Below, one piece after another: positions 6,265 through 14,748 of a stretch of DNA of 64,000 bases; positions within the stretch are counted from its first letter, which is position 1; the number at the start of each line of letters is the position of its first letter. Both the position numbers and the translations under genes were made by a program. Source of the DNA: Slackia faecicanis (GTDB taxonomy: Bacteria > Actinomycetota > Coriobacteriia > Coriobacteriales > Eggerthellaceae); the NCBI RefSeq assembly GCF_003725295.1, contig NZ_QICB01000007.1, positions 1 through 64,000 on the forward strand, in the 5' to 3' direction. The notes under the pieces are model-generated. The model did no database searches. It was not told the DNA's origin and was given only the letters and a program-made list of their open reading frames with translations.

Positions 6265-7149
6265 ATGGGTCAGGCGACCGAAGTCAAGCTCTACAAGCGC
6301 GAAGGCGCGTACATTCCCCGCGTTGCTGCCGTGCACGATCTGTGCGGCTACGGAAAGTGTTCCCTGGGTGTGGCCATTCCAGTGCTTTCTGCGGCGGGGT
6401 GCGATGTGTGCCCTGTTCCGACCGGCTTGTTCTCGAGCCATACGGCGTTTCCCGGCTGGTATATGCATGACACCACCGAAGTGCTTCCCGATTATCTGAA
6501 CGCCTGGAAGGGAATCGGCGTCGAAATAGACGCGGTGTATTCGGGCTTTCTTGGCGCGCCGGAGCAGGTCGACATCATCCGCGGCGTGTATGAGACCTAT
6601 CCCGACGCGCTGCGCGTGGTCGACCCTGTGATGGCCGACCATGGCAAGGTCTATCCCACCTATACGCCTGAATTGTGCGACGCCATGGCCGCCCTGGCGT
6701 CCGATGCGGATATCTTGACGCCGAATCTCACCGAGGCCGCCATCATCTTGGGCGAGCCGATCGGCGACGCCTGGGGCGGTGTGGATATCTCCGACGCCGA
6801 AGCGGGCCGAATCGTCGACGCTCTGTTGGCGAAGGGCGCGAAAAACGTGGTTCTCAAGGGCATCCAGCGCGGTGACGGCGTGATTCGCAATTTTGTGGCG
6901 GGTCAGGATTTCGACATGTTCGAGGCTTCGAACGAATTCGTTCCCTACATGCTGCATGGCACGGGCGACTTGTACTGCAGTGCTCTTCTGGCCGCCGTCA
7001 TGGCGGGCCGCACGATGGCCGAGGCTGTTCGTTTTGCGGGCGATTTGACGCACGACGCCATGCTCGTGTCCGCCCAGCAGCCTGATTTCCACGATCGCGG
7101 CGTGAGCTTCGAGCCCTTGCTGGGCCGCGTGGCGGCGCTTTTGGCATAA
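6265..7149 (+). CDS. pdxK: Pyridoxamine/pyridoxal kinase
   Basis: The 294-aa protein is a ribokinase-superfamily vitamin B6 kinase that phosphorylates pyridoxamine/pyridoxal for PLP salvage. The N-terminus has the class motif VAAVHDLCGYGKCSLGVAIP with CPVPTGLFSSHTAF. The middle holds YSGFLGAPEQ and the metal/ATP region VVDPVMADHGKVYPTY. The C-terminal anion-hole motif reads HGTGDLYCSALLAA, with Asp as the catalytic base. ATG 6265 follows a gagaggag ribosome site; longer upstream readings have none. It is followed by an intrinsic terminator and is probably monocistronic. Overlap with HMP kinase (ThiD) activity is possible in this family; I favour B6 because of the substrate-loop wording. Confidence 0.88.
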   Translation: MGQATEVKLYKREGAYIPRVAAVHDLCGYGKCSLGVAIPVLSAAGCDVCPVPTGLFSSHTAFPGWYMHDTTEVLPDYLNAWKGIGVEIDAVYSGFLGAPEQVDIIRGVYETYPDALRVVDPVMADHGKVYPTYTPELCDAMAALASDADILTPNLTEAAIILGEPIGDAWGGVDISDAEAGRIVDALLAKGAKNVVLKGIQRGDGVIRNFVAGQDFDMFEASNEFVPYMLHGTGDLYCSALLAAVMAGRTMAEAVRFAGDLTHDAMLVSAQQPDFHDRGVSFEPLLGRVAALLA

Positions 7150-7170
7150 GGTCGCGTCCGTTATACGGAA

Positions 7171-7207
7171 AAGGCCGTGCTCCACAGGGGCACGGCCTTG
7201 TTGTTTC
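7171..7207 (+). terminator. Intrinsic terminator after pyridoxamine kinase
   Basis: The stem aaggccgtgc / gcacggcctt (7171-7180, 7190-7199) is followed by gttgttt and lies between convergent genes. Confidence 0.8.
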
Positions 7208-7235
7208 GTGGACGGCGATGCGGTCGACGGATTGT

Positions 7236-7427
7236 TTAGTCCTCGTCGTCGAAGAAGGTGAAATCATCGTCTTCGTCGTCGGCGGGGCCGCGGTCTTTGA
7301 AGGTGCGACGCGTCTTCCATTCCATGATCAGGCAGGCGATGACGGAGATGACGAGTCCGCCGCCGATCAGCAGTCCGATGCCGGCGAACGTCTCGAAGAA
7401 GAAGTGGTACAGCGATCCGAAATCCAT
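7236..7427 (-). CDS. Small single-pass membrane protein with acidic tail
   Basis: This 63-aa protein has one transmembrane segment (about residues 15-36, GIGLLIGGGLVISVIACLIM), then a short basic patch (EWKTRRTFKDR) and a strongly acidic C-terminus (DDEDDDFTFFDDED). By the positive-inside rule the acidic tail is probably cytoplasmic. ATG 7427 has an aaagag ribosome site. I recognise no family. It is convergent with the kinase gene and separated from serS by 346 bp. Confidence 0.65.
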   Translation of the reverse strand: MDFGSLYHFFFETFAGIGLLIGGGLVISVIACLIMEWKTRRTFKDRGPADDEDDDFTFFDDED

Positions 7428-7773
7428 GGCGTCTCTTTCTTAGGGCGGCGCCTGCATCGCGCGCCGCATGCGGGAGGCGGCTTCGCGCCGCGGTTTCTGT
7501 CGGCATGATTTTAGACGAAAAGCGCGCCGCCGCAAACCGCACGGCGGAAAGACTCCGTTTCGACAGGGGCTTTTCACTTTGTGGTCGCGATGAATAGGAA
7601 AGAGCATCGTGCGCGTCGCCCGGCCCCCGGGGTATACTGGTTCGATATTCGCAAAGTGTCGCGGTCTGCGGGAGCGCAGGCGGCGGATGCGTCGCTTTTC
7701 GGCGGTATCTGCGCGCGACCTGCGGCGGCGCGGTGGTGCGTCGTAACCGATCGGCTTGATAAGGAGCAAAGAC
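7428..7773. other. Intergenic region between small membrane protein and serS
   Basis: No coding region is convincing. A TATACT box (7633-7638) could be the serS -10 element, but I see no matching -35 hexamer. I looked for a T-box leader and found neither the specifier hairpin nor the conserved T-box sequence. Confidence 0.4.
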
Positions 7774-9066
7774 ATGCTGGACATCCGCTACGTTCGCGAG
7801 AATCAAGAAGCCGTCGCCCAGGCAATGGCGAATCGCAACTTCCCGTGGGATGCTGCGAAATTCTCAGAGCTGGATGAAAGGCGTCGTGCGGCCATCGCCG
7901 AAGAGGAGGCGCTCCAGGCCCGCCGCAACAAGGCCTCCAAGGAAATCGGCGCGCTGATGGGCAAAGGCGAGAAAGAAGCCGCCGAAGCCGCGAAAGAAGA
8001 GGTGCGTTCGATCAACGAGAAGCTCGAGGCCGCAAGCGCCGAGCGCGAAGCCATCGACGCCGAAATGAACGACATCCTGGTGGGCAGCCCGAACATCCCG
8101 TGCGATGCCACGCCCGTCGGCAAGGACGAGACCGAGAACCCGGAGCGTCGTCGCTGGGGCACCCCGCGCGATTTCGCCGCCGAAGGCTTCGACCCCAAGG
8201 CCCACTGGGACTTGGGCACCGATCTTGACATCCTCGACTTCGATCGCGGCAACAAGCTTTCCGGCAGCCGCTTCACCGTGCTGGGCGGCGCAGGCGCCCG
8301 CCTCGAGCGCGCTTTGATCAACTACTTCATCGATACCCATGTGAGCCGCGGCTTCAAGGAATGGTGGCCGCCCGTGGTGGTGAAGCGCCAGACCATGTTC
8401 GGCACCGGCCAGCTGCCCAAGTTCGAAGACGACGCCTACCATGTGGGCGAGGACCAGTTCCTCATTCCCACGGCCGAGGTCACGCTGACCAACCTGCATG
8501 CCGACGAGGTGCTCGACGCCTCCGAGCTGCCGAAGCGCTACACCGCGTTCACGCCGTGCTTCCGCGAAGAGGCGGGCTCTGCCGGCCGCGACACGCGCGG
8601 CATCATCCGCCAGCATCAGTTCGATAAGGTGGAAATGGTCAAGTTCGCCACGCCCGAGACGTCCGACGAAGAGCTCGAGAGCATGACGGCCGAGGCGGAA
8701 TATCTGCTCCAGCAGCTCGAGCTTCCGTATCGCGTCATCAGCCTGTGCACGGGCGACCTGGGCTTTTCTGCCCGTCAGACCTATGACATCGAGGTCTGGC
8801 TGCCCAGCTACAACGATTACAAGGAAATTTCCAGCTGCTCGAACTGCGGCGATTTCCAGGCCCGTCGCGCGAACATCAAGTATCGCGACCCGGCCAACTT
8901 CAAGGGCTCCCGCTACGTCCACACGCTGAACGGCTCCGGTCTGCCGGCGGGTCGCACCATGGCGGCTATTCTCGAGAACTACCAGCAGCCCGACGGCACC
9001 ATCAAGGTTCCCGCCGTCCTCGTTCCCTACATGGGCGGCCTGGAGTACATCACGCCCGAGGCGTAA
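7774..9066 (+). CDS. serS: Serine--tRNA ligase
   Basis: The 430-aa class II synthetase charges tRNA-Ser (and tRNA-Sec where present). The N-terminal coiled-coil tRNA-binding arm spans about residues 1-110 ([11 protein letters not shown], heptad-rich to [13 protein letters not shown]). The catalytic core has motif 2 around [21 protein letters not shown], preceded by [12 protein letters not shown] (serine pocket), and motif 3 [22 protein letters not shown] 7774 is preceded by aaggag with correct spacing. Downstream genes start 38 bp later and may be cotranscribed. Confidence 0.98.
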   Translation: MLDIRYVRENQEAVAQAMANRNFPWDAAKFSELDERRRAAIAEEEALQARRNKASKEIGALMGKGEKEAAEAAKEEVRSINEKLEAASAEREAIDAEMNDILVGSPNIPCDATPVGKDETENPERRRWGTPRDFAAEGFDPKAHWDLGTDLDILDFDRGNKLSGSRFTVLGGAGARLERALINYFIDTHVSRGFKEWWPPVVVKRQTMFGTGQLPKFEDDAYHVGEDQFLIPTAEVTLTNLHADEVLDASELPKRYTAFTPCFREEAGSAGRDTRGIIRQHQFDKVEMVKFATPETSDEELESMTAEAEYLLQQLELPYRVISLCTGDLGFSARQTYDIEVWLPSYNDYKEISSCSNCGDFQARRANIKYRDPANFKGSRYVHTLNGSGLPAGRTMAAILENYQQPDGTIKVPAVLVPYMGGLEYITPEA

Positions 9067-9103
9067 GGCTTCTCGCCGATAAGGCGAAGTCGAGGAAGTA
9101 ATC

Positions 9104-10063
9104 ATGCGATGGGCGCTTCGGGCGTCCATCGTTTTATCGGGGCGCGCTTTGCGCGCATGCGGCAAGGAAGGTGCGGCGGTGCAAGAAGAAGAGCGCGAAA
9201 ACGGTTCGCTTCCGGCGCCGCCTCCGCCTTATGAGCAGGTGGCGTCATGCGAACAGTCCGAAAGCCGTGCGTCTGACGCGGGTTCCGACGAGCCGCTGCT
9301 CGAGCGCGGCTCCGTTTCGGCGTGTCCCGTCGCGAAGCGCGGGCGCGCGATCGCCGAAGGCGAGAAGCCGCAGGCGAACGGCGACGACGACCGCAGGGCG
9401 AAGCTGCATCGCGGCGCCGTCGCGGCCGCCGTGGCGTGCGCGGCGGCGCTCGCCGTCGCGGTCGGGGCGTTGGTCGTCGGCCTGAACGACCGCCCCGAAG
9501 TCGACGAAGACCGTGTGATCGATTCCCGTCCCGCCGCGGCGTCGGCGAAAGCCGAGCCTTCGGCCGAGGCGTCCGAGGTCGAAGCGGCCCTTTTCGATCA
9601 GCTTTCCGCCCTCGTCGCCGACGAGGACGCGGCGCTGACCGGCTATGTCGAACGCTTCATGGCCGCCTACGATGCCGCGATCGACCCCGAATCGTCGTAT
9701 CGATTCTGCGATCTGGGGATAACGCCTGAAGAGCTGGTCGACAAGCTGAAGGTCGGCCTTGCGTTCAGGATCGAAAGCGTCGACGTGTACGGCGGCAAGG
9801 CATGGGTCGAAGTGAGTGTTTCCTCGAAGAGCTTCTCCGAACAGGCGGACGCCTTCGCCGCGAAGGTCGCGGGAGCCGCGCTCGACCACGAAGACGCCGA
9901 AGCGTACAAGGCGTATTTGAAAGAGGCGCTGCTGGATTCCTTCGACGGCGTCAAGGTGCGTCCCGGCTCGGCGCTCGTGGTGGTCGACCGGGGCGAGGAC
10001 GGTTGGGGCTTTTCGTCCGACGACGTGGCCTCGCTGCTCGGCGCGGCATGGTACGGGCGATAG
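9104..10063 (+). CDS. Membrane-anchored protein of unknown function
   Basis: The 319-aa product has a long hydrophilic N-terminal part, one transmembrane segment near residues 104-128 (alanine/valine-rich, ending ALVVGLN), then an extracytoplasmic domain of about 190 residues. The outer part has a helical region (AFMA-like, VERFMAAYDAAIDPESS) and a compact segment with FRIESVDVYGGKAWVEVSVSS, reminiscent of secreted NTF2-like or DUF4878-type folds, but I do not assign one. ATG 9104 has an aggaag ribosome site; GTG 9179 after aaggaagg is a credible alternative. It leads a run of three genes that look cotranscribed after serS. Confidence 0.6.
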   Translation: MRWALRASIVLSGRALRACGKEGAAVQEEERENGSLPAPPPPYEQVASCEQSESRASDAGSDEPLLERGSVSACPVAKRGRAIAEGEKPQANGDDDRRAKLHRGAVAAAVACAAALAVAVGALVVGLNDRPEVDEDRVIDSRPAAASAKAEPSAEASEVEAALFDQLSALVADEDAALTGYVERFMAAYDAAIDPESSYRFCDLGITPEELVDKLKVGLAFRIESVDVYGGKAWVEVSVSSKSFSEQADAFAAKVAGAALDHEDAEAYKAYLKEALLDSFDGVKVRPGSALVVVDRGEDGWGFSSDDVASLLGAAWYGR

Positions 10064-10099
10064 CGGTCTGGGTATGCGAATGGAACGGGCGGAGTAGAT

Positions 10100-11161
10100 A
10101 TGACGTCATCGGACAAGCGTCCTTCGGTGAGAGATAAAAAGCGCGCCCAGGGGCGCCTCGCGCGCGAGGGCGAGGGCGCGGTCGCTTCCGGCATCGCTGA
10201 GCAGGGCGGCCTCGATCTGCCCGTCGTGCGGGAGGAATCGCCTCGTGCGGATGCGGCATGTGCGCCTGGCGTCGACCGGGACCCTTCGGGCGAGCAGGCT
10301 GCATCGTCGGGCTTTGCGCCGAAGCTTGCGAACCTGGCGTCGTTCGCGCGCAAGGGCGGCGACGCGTCCGGCTCCGATATCGCATCCGCCCCCTCGGCCC
10401 CGTTGCCGAAGGCGCCTCTCGGGGAAGAGCCTTCCGATTTCTTCGATTTGGGCGATTTCGACGACGCGGCTCCCGCGAAGCGCGGTATCCGTGCCCGCGC
10501 TGCCAAGAAGGGGCCGCATCGCGAATCCGACCGCACGCGCTCGAAAACCGAAGCGCCGCAGGCTTCTGCGGGCCTGCCGCCCGCGTTGGTGGATGATGCG
10601 GCGCCCGAATTTCCCGAAAGCCGCCGCAGCACGTCGCGCAAGGCGACCGAGCGCGAGAAGGCGATCGTGCGCGGCAGGAAACGCAAGGCGGCATGGGTCG
10701 TGGCGGCGTGCATCTTCCTTATTGCTGCGATCGTGAGCGGACTGCTGTTCTGGAATGCCTATCTGCGCTATGACGACGCCGCCGACATGCGGGGCGAATG
10801 GCAGGTGGCTGACGGGTCGATGACCGTGGTCATCGACGACTCTACGATCAAGATGCCCGATGCGCTCGAATATAGCTACGAGCTCGATATCTGGGAAAAG
10901 ACCATTTCGTTCGCGTTTGACGACTTGAGCGGCACGGGGTCGTACCGTTTCTCGTCGGACCGCCGCGGCCTGGTGATCGAAGAAGGCGAAGACGGCGCTG
11001 CGGGCGTCGTGGCCTTGATCAAGGTGTCCGACGACGAAGCGGCCGAGCCCCACCGGGGCCCCGCCGCGCCCGCCGCCGAGGAGCAGGCTCCTGCCGACGG
11101 CGCGCCCGAAGCGGGCGACGCCTCTTCGACAGAGGGGGAGGCCTCCGATGGAGCGGCGTAG
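10100..11161 (+). CDS. Membrane protein with long disordered N-terminus
   Basis: The 353-aa protein has about 200 residues of low-complexity Ala/Pro/charged sequence, then a basic stretch and one transmembrane helix (about residues 198-220, AAWVVAACIFLIAAIVSGLLFW). A small extracytoplasmic domain (about 230-310) carries DMRGEWQVADGSMTVVIDD and FDDLSGTGSYRFSSD; the strand pattern resembles DUF5640-like lipocalin folds, which is inference. The C-terminus is again disordered and acidic. It shares its topology with the preceding gene. Its stop overlaps the next gene by 14 bp. Confidence 0.6.
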   Translation: MTSSDKRPSVRDKKRAQGRLAREGEGAVASGIAEQGGLDLPVVREESPRADAACAPGVDRDPSGEQAASSGFAPKLANLASFARKGGDASGSDIASAPSAPLPKAPLGEEPSDFFDLGDFDDAAPAKRGIRARAAKKGPHRESDRTRSKTEAPQASAGLPPALVDDAAPEFPESRRSTSRKATEREKAIVRGRKRKAAWVVAACIFLIAAIVSGLLFWNAYLRYDDAADMRGEWQVADGSMTVVIDDSTIKMPDALEYSYELDIWEKTISFAFDDLSGTGSYRFSSDRRGLVIEEGEDGAAGVVALIKVSDDEAAEPHRGPAAPAAEEQAPADGAPEAGDASSTEGEASDGAA

Positions 11162-11639
11162 CGACATGCCGCAAGGCGGCATCGAGCGGGCGATTTCCAT
11201 CGAGCACATGACGGTGCGCCCCGACCGCGTGATCGCCGACGTGCGCGTGGGCGACGAGCGTTTCGCCTACACCACGCCGACGCTGATCGCGGAGGCCTTG
11301 GGCCGTTTTCCCCATTTGCTGCGCCATACGTGCATCAACGATAAGGGACCCACGTTTTCGGCGGTGGCGAACAGCACGGCGCTTCCGCATCTGCTGGAGC
11401 ATATGGTCATCGAAGAGCAGGTGCGCCTGGACGGCCGCGAAAGCGCGTCGTATGTGGGCAAGACGTCGTGGACCGACCGCCGCCGCCTGCGCGCCCGCGT
11501 CGAGGTGAGCTATGCGGACGACCTGGTGGCTCTTCAGGCGTTCAAGACCGCGCAGGAGTGGCTTGACGACGCGTTGTGCGACGCACGGCGATCAAGCGCG
11601 GCGCAACTGCGACGATACGCTGCCGATGCGGAAACGTAA
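11148..11639 (+). CDS. Protein resembling the N-domain of cyanophycin synthetase
   Basis: The 163-aa protein contains segments that recall the N-terminal domain of CphA-type ligases: FPHLLRHTCINDKG, LPHLLEHMVIEEQVR (compare the LxHVxEHVALELQ motif), VGKTSW, and VEVSYADDLVALQAFKTAQEWL. In CphA this domain is fused to ATP-grasp and Mur-ligase modules; here it is free-standing. A function in peptide or amino-acid polymer metabolism would be inference. The start at ATG 11148 follows gggggagg and overlaps the upstream gene. Confidence 0.55.
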   Translation: MERRSDMPQGGIERAISIEHMTVRPDRVIADVRVGDERFAYTTPTLIAEALGRFPHLLRHTCINDKGPTFSAVANSTALPHLLEHMVIEEQVRLDGRESASYVGKTSWTDRRRLRARVEVSYADDLVALQAFKTAQEWLDDALCDARRSSAAQLRRYAADAET

Positions 11640-11744
11640 CGTCAACGAAAGCCCTGCGCACGGTTGAATCTTTTATAATGGCCGACAAAGAAAGGCTGCG
11701 CTCGACGTCCGCACATGGCGTCCGGCGCGAGATAGGAGGCTGCA

Positions 11745-12434
11745 ATGGCTAAGAAATTCGGCGCATTCGTCATGGGCGGTTTGGTCGGTGCCGGCATCGC
11801 ACTGCTGTGCGCTCCGCGCAAGGGCGTCGAGACCAGGGCTCTCGTCGCCGACAAGGCTTCGACCGCATTCGGCCAGGTCCAGTCGCTCGGCGGCCAGGCG
11901 GCCGAGCGCGGCCAGGAATTCTATAGCGAAGCCGTCGCTTCCGGCCAGCGCGCTTACGACCAGGCCGTCGCTGCAGGCCAGACGGTGTATACCGACGTCA
12001 CGGCAATGGGCAGGCAGGCTTACGACGACGCCGCCCAGCGCGTGCAGGAAACCGCCCAGCGCGTCCAGAACACCGCAGAAACCGTGAAGCCCGCGTTCTC
12101 CGAGAAGAACGACGAGCTGCGCGCGAAGATCGACGCCGCCAGGGAGCGCATCGCGGCCCAGGTGGCCAAAAACGCCGAGGCCGCCCATGCCGTGGTGGCC
12201 GAGAAGGTTCCCGTGGCTGCCCAGAAGGTCAACGAAGTGGTCGACGCCGCCCAGCAGAAGGTGACGGCCGCTGCTGCGGCGATCGCCGGCTCCGAGGCCA
12301 AGGCGCCTGTTGCCGACGAGGCGGTCGAGGTTGCGGCCGAGCCCGTCGTGGAGGCGCAGGATGCAGAGCCTGTCGTCGAAGAAGCGGCAGAGAAGAAGGC
12401 CGAGCCCGCCCAGGCGGAAGCCAAGGCGGAATAG
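11745..12434 (+). CDS. YtxH-domain membrane-associated protein
   Basis: The 229-aa protein starts with the YtxH-type glycine-rich hydrophobic segment (KKFGAFVMGGLVGAGIALLCAPRKG, about residues 3-27), which anchors to the membrane. It continues as long amphipathic helices (about 30-150, rich in Ala/Gln/Val, with QRVQETAQRVQNTAE repeats) and ends in an acidic tail. YtxH family members are envelope-stress-associated and poorly understood. ATG 11745 follows taggagg. A TATAAT box (11674-11679) lies 66 bp upstream, without a clear -35. A terminator follows. Confidence 0.8.
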   Translation: MAKKFGAFVMGGLVGAGIALLCAPRKGVETRALVADKASTAFGQVQSLGGQAAERGQEFYSEAVASGQRAYDQAVAAGQTVYTDVTAMGRQAYDDAAQRVQETAQRVQNTAETVKPAFSEKNDELRAKIDAARERIAAQVAKNAEAAHAVVAEKVPVAAQKVNEVVDAAQQKVTAAAAAIAGSEAKAPVADEAVEVAAEPVVEAQDAEPVVEEAAEKKAEPAQAEAKAE

Positions 12435-12462
12435 CAGCGCGTCGGCGCGCACGGATAGATTC

Positions 12463-12489
12463 GAGGGCCGGCTCAGCCGGCCCTCCTTG
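12463..12489 (+). terminator. Intrinsic terminator
   Basis: A perfect 10-bp stem (12463-12472 with 12476-12485) and a 3-nt loop are followed by cttg. The U tract is short. Confidence 0.65.
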
Positions 12490-12504
12490 TGACGAGGGGT
12501 TTTC

Positions 12505-13656
12505 ATGGCGCGAAAGAAAATGGTCACCAGCAACGACATGCACAAGATGCGCGTGTTCGGCGGCAAACGCCGCACGAAGCGCATCGGCAGGGTGAAGTCG
12601 TGCGTTTTCCATCCGACCGAGAAGCGTTGCGTCGGGTTCATGGTGAAACGCCCCGACCTGCTGTGGATGTTCCATCGAAAAGACCTGTTCATCGCCCTTG
12701 ACGGCTTCGACTTGTCCGACGGCCGCATCGTGATCAAGGAAGAGGGCGAAACCACGGGTCCCGCCGCATGCCGCCGCATGGGCATCGATTGGGATTCGTG
12801 CGTCATCTGGGAGGGCATGCCCCTGATGACCGCCGACGGCACGGCGATCGGCTACGTCGGAAACATCTCGTTCTCGCTTAAAACGGGAGAAATCGAAAGC
12901 GTCGAGGCGTCCAACGGCGTCACGGCCAAATACCTGCTCGGCACGCTCGAAGTGCCCGCCGACCTGATCAAGGGCTTCAAGCGCGGCATGGGAGCGACGC
13001 TCGCGGTGAAAGAGGACACGCGCGAAGCGGGCCAGGCCGTCGAATTCAAGGGCGCCATCTTGGTGTCCGATTCGGTGTGGGAGCTTTCTCCCGAAGGCGG
13101 CTGGGCCGAGTCGGCGGGCGAGTTCACGGCCCGCGCCAAAGAGCGCGTCCATGAGGCGGCCGAAAAGGCCAAGCCGAAGGTGCAGGAAGTCACGCACGCG
13201 GCGGGCGAAGCCATCAACGAAGGCGCCTACGCCGTGGGCAAGCAGGTGGCGGCCAGCAAGGGCATGTTCTCGTCGTTCAAGGAAGAATACGACAAGGCGC
13301 GCCACGGAGAAGACGACGCGGCGCTCGACGCGGCCGACGATGCCGCCGAGGCATCCGTCGGTCAAGCCCCGGACGAAAACGGCGCTGACCGGTCCGAAGA
13401 CGCCAGGTCGGGCGTGTCGGGCATGTTCGCATCGTTTAAAGAGGAATACGACAAGGCCCGCCATGCCGGCGAAGACGACGAGGCCCGTGCTGCGGCAGAG
13501 GCCGCCGACGACGGTGTCGACGACGTCGAATCCGACGAGCGCGAGGAGGCGGCGCCTGCCAAGAAGAAGGACGAGCCCGCGAAGAAGTCGTCGGTTTCCG
13601 GCATGTTCGCGGCTTTCAAAGAGGAGTACGACAAGGCGCGCTATGACGATGAGTAG
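12505..13656 (+). CDS. PRC-barrel protein with three C-terminal FKEEYDKAR repeats
   Basis: The 383-aa protein has two tandem PRC-barrel-like segments (about residues 25-90 and 95-175; RIGRVKSCVFHPTEKRCVGF, then GTAIGYVGNISFSLKTGEIE). A helical Ala/Lys/Glu region follows (about 205-250), then three copies of a motif GMF-x-x-FKEEYDKAR at residues 253, 306 and 366, separated by acidic linkers; the last copy is at the very C-terminus. PRC barrels act in RNA maturation factors and envelope proteins. The repeated tail looks like a multivalent docking motif. ATG 12505 has a gaggggt ribosome site. YtxH-like helices in the neighbouring gene suggest a shared envelope role. Confidence 0.75.
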   Translation: MARKKMVTSNDMHKMRVFGGKRRTKRIGRVKSCVFHPTEKRCVGFMVKRPDLLWMFHRKDLFIALDGFDLSDGRIVIKEEGETTGPAACRRMGIDWDSCVIWEGMPLMTADGTAIGYVGNISFSLKTGEIESVEASNGVTAKYLLGTLEVPADLIKGFKRGMGATLAVKEDTREAGQAVEFKGAILVSDSVWELSPEGGWAESAGEFTARAKERVHEAAEKAKPKVQEVTHAAGEAINEGAYAVGKQVAASKGMFSSFKEEYDKARHGEDDAALDAADDAAEASVGQAPDENGADRSEDARSGVSGMFASFKEEYDKARHAGEDDEARAAAEAADDGVDDVESDEREEAAPAKKKDEPAKKSSVSGMFAAFKEEYDKARYDDE

Positions 13657-13691
13657 GCGTGTTCTGCAATTCGAATCGATCGGTGGGTTTC

Positions 13692-14561
13692 GTGGTGAAT
13701 GACACTGGCGCAACGGGAAAAATTCGTTCCGGAATAGAGCGGCTCGAAGAATACCGCGACGAGTTTTCGGAGCGTCGCGAGGAGCGCAGGGATGAATTCG
13801 AGGAGCGTTTCGAGGTCCCCGTTTCGACGAAGCCTGCGTTTTCGCGCCTCACTAAGGCCGACCTATTCAAGCTGGCGGGCCTGGCGGCGTTTTTCGTTTT
13901 GATGGCGATTGCCTGCGTGGCTATCGCCCCTATGATTGCCGAGTTGACCGAGCCGGGCGGTTTGGAACGCGTGGTCGAAGACGTGCAGAATGCCGGCGTG
14001 GGCGGCGTTTTCATGCTGCTGGGCTTCCAGTTCCTCCAGATCGTGGTTGCCTTCATCCCAGGCGAAGTGGTCCAGCTGGCAGCGGGCATGATGTACGGCC
14101 CGTGGGGCGGCGCGTTGATCGTGCTCGTGGGCTGCATCGTGTCGAGCGCGTTCATTTTCGTGGTGGTGCACAAGCTGGGCGCTCCGTTCGTGCATGCGAT
14201 GATTCCTGAAAAATGGATGGCCAAGCTGGAGAAATTCGAACAGAGCGAAAAGCTCGACGTCATGGTGTTCGTGCTGTTCCTGATTCCCGGCCTGCCCAAG
14301 GACGTGTTCACCTACCTGGTGCCGCTTACGCACATGCGCATGCGGGATTTCTTGTTCCTGGCCAACGTGGGCCGCATCCCCGGCATCCTTATTTCGACGT
14401 TCGGCGCGGCGGGCCTGATCCAGGGCGACTACACCCAGAGCATCATCCTGTTCGCGATCGCGGCCGCGATCGCCATCGTGGCTCTGGTGATGCACGAGAA
14501 GATCTTGCACGGCCTTGCGGGCATGAAGCGTGCGACGAAGAAGGAGGGTTCCGCCGAATAG
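13692..14561 (+). CDS. VTT/DedA-type membrane protein (TVP38/TMEM64 family)
   Basis: The 289-aa protein has a charged helical N-terminus (about residues 10-45) and then five or six membrane segments. It contains the VTT hallmark FIPGEVVQLAAGMMYGPWGGALIVLVGCIVSSAFIF, with the glycine-rich re-entrant helix, and the second conserved block FLIPGLPKDVFTYLVPLT. Members are lipid scramblases or undecaprenyl-phosphate/lipid flippases. The start is uncertain: GTG 13692 or GTG 13695 after a weak cggtggg, or GTG 13659. It follows the PRC gene by 35 bp. Confidence 0.82.
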   Translation: MVNDTGATGKIRSGIERLEEYRDEFSERREERRDEFEERFEVPVSTKPAFSRLTKADLFKLAGLAAFFVLMAIACVAIAPMIAELTEPGGLERVVEDVQNAGVGGVFMLLGFQFLQIVVAFIPGEVVQLAAGMMYGPWGGALIVLVGCIVSSAFIFVVVHKLGAPFVHAMIPEKWMAKLEKFEQSEKLDVMVFVLFLIPGLPKDVFTYLVPLTHMRMRDFLFLANVGRIPGILISTFGAAGLIQGDYTQSIILFAIAAAIAIVALVMHEKILHGLAGMKRATKKEGSAE

Positions 14562-14748
14562 GAGGCGAAGCGGTCGTTTCGCCGGGTTCGCAAAGGCCGC
14601 AGCGTGCGGTTTCATATGCTTTCGAAGGCACGTCGGGGTTTACGGCGTGCCTTTCTCGTGGGTTTCGTCTTCCGCGCTTCGCAACACCGTTCGTCCCGCG
14701 AGCGATGCGCGATAATGCGATTCGACCGAAGAAGAGAAGGAGGCGCGC

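Noticed and set aside
7560-7773. T-box leader upstream of serS
   Set aside because: Neither the conserved T-box sequence nor an antiterminator/terminator pair is present.
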